Assembly: GCF_003576645.1 (NCBI RefSeq)
Contig: NC_044930.1
Span: 1,374,172-1,438,171, forward strand
Origin: Ipomoea triloba
Lineage: Eukaryota; Streptophyta; Magnoliopsida; Solanales; Convolvulaceae
Direction of reading: 5' to 3'
DNA: 64,000 nucleotides
Part shown: piece by piece, positions 63,879-64,000 of the stretch
Numbering within the stretch: the stretch's first letter is position 1
Layout: each line of letters begins with the position of its first letter
Program-made: the position numbers and the translations under genes
The notes under the pieces: generated by a model
What the model was told of the DNA's origin: nothing
The model's input: the letters and a program-made list of their open reading frames with translations, nothing else
The model's database searches: none

Positions 63879-64000
<122 letters not shown>

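Overview
This is eukaryotic, plant nuclear DNA: AT-rich, with introns carrying GT/AG borders, plant-specific gene families and many short non-autonomous transposons. The protein set (CRTISO, ABCG22-type transporter, FLA15-18 type arabinogalactan protein, sucrose-phosphatase, CPK1/2/25-type kinase, a P-class PPR, a Mal d 1-associated protein) fits a eudicot. The CRTISO reads closest, from memory, to Solanales, so an asterid, perhaps Convolvulaceae, is my guess. That placement is an inference and not proven here.

Layout. 1-6.3 kb: no firm gene; microsatellites, a Mutator-like miniature element and two copies of a short unrecognised peptide-coding motif. 7.15-9.81 kb (+): ten-exon START-domain lipid-binding protein. 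9.87-12.93 kb (-): intronless mitochondrial-type PPR protein of 1019 aa built from two homologous halves. 13.31-19.22 kb (+): two tandem Mal d 1-associated-protein genes with a twin CX9C motif. 20.43-23.00 kb (+): calcium-dependent protein kinase. 26.20-29.06 kb (-): fasciclin-like arabinogalactan protein. 33.70-34.12 kb (-): small Cys-rich plant protein. 36.44-37.19 kb (+): small membrane protein with a KVRF motif. 37.97-40.30 kb (-): sucrose-phosphatase. 42.51-46.40 kb (+): carotenoid isomerase. 47.32-54.54 kb (-): ABCG22-type half transporter with a 3.1 kb first intron full of small transposons. 54.5-64 kb: no gene seen; repeats, a G-box cluster and an (AT)n tract running off the window end.

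Two things stand out. First, 12.7-20.2 kb is a tandem segmental duplication whose breakpoints can be read at base level. A 3.2 kb unit, from codon ~81 of the PPR gene through the whole FAP gene to the leader of the kinase, was duplicated at a 7-bp microhomology. This left a PPR pseudogene stub and an orphan kinase promoter in the middle. Each copy later took different transposon insertions, and the 36-aa repeats in the C-terminus of the two FAP proteins evolved in concert. Second, the kinase seems to have lost its N-myristoylation start (MGNNCV became KDNNCV) and to start instead nine codons upstream.

The gene order SPP / small proteins / FLA / CPK25-like kinase / FAP / PPR / ABCG matches, from memory, pieces of Arabidopsis blocks around At2g35840-35900, At3g52310-52370 and At5g06380-06530. 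This therefore looks like an ancestral collinear block rather than a new gene cluster. I see no operon-like or defence-type system.
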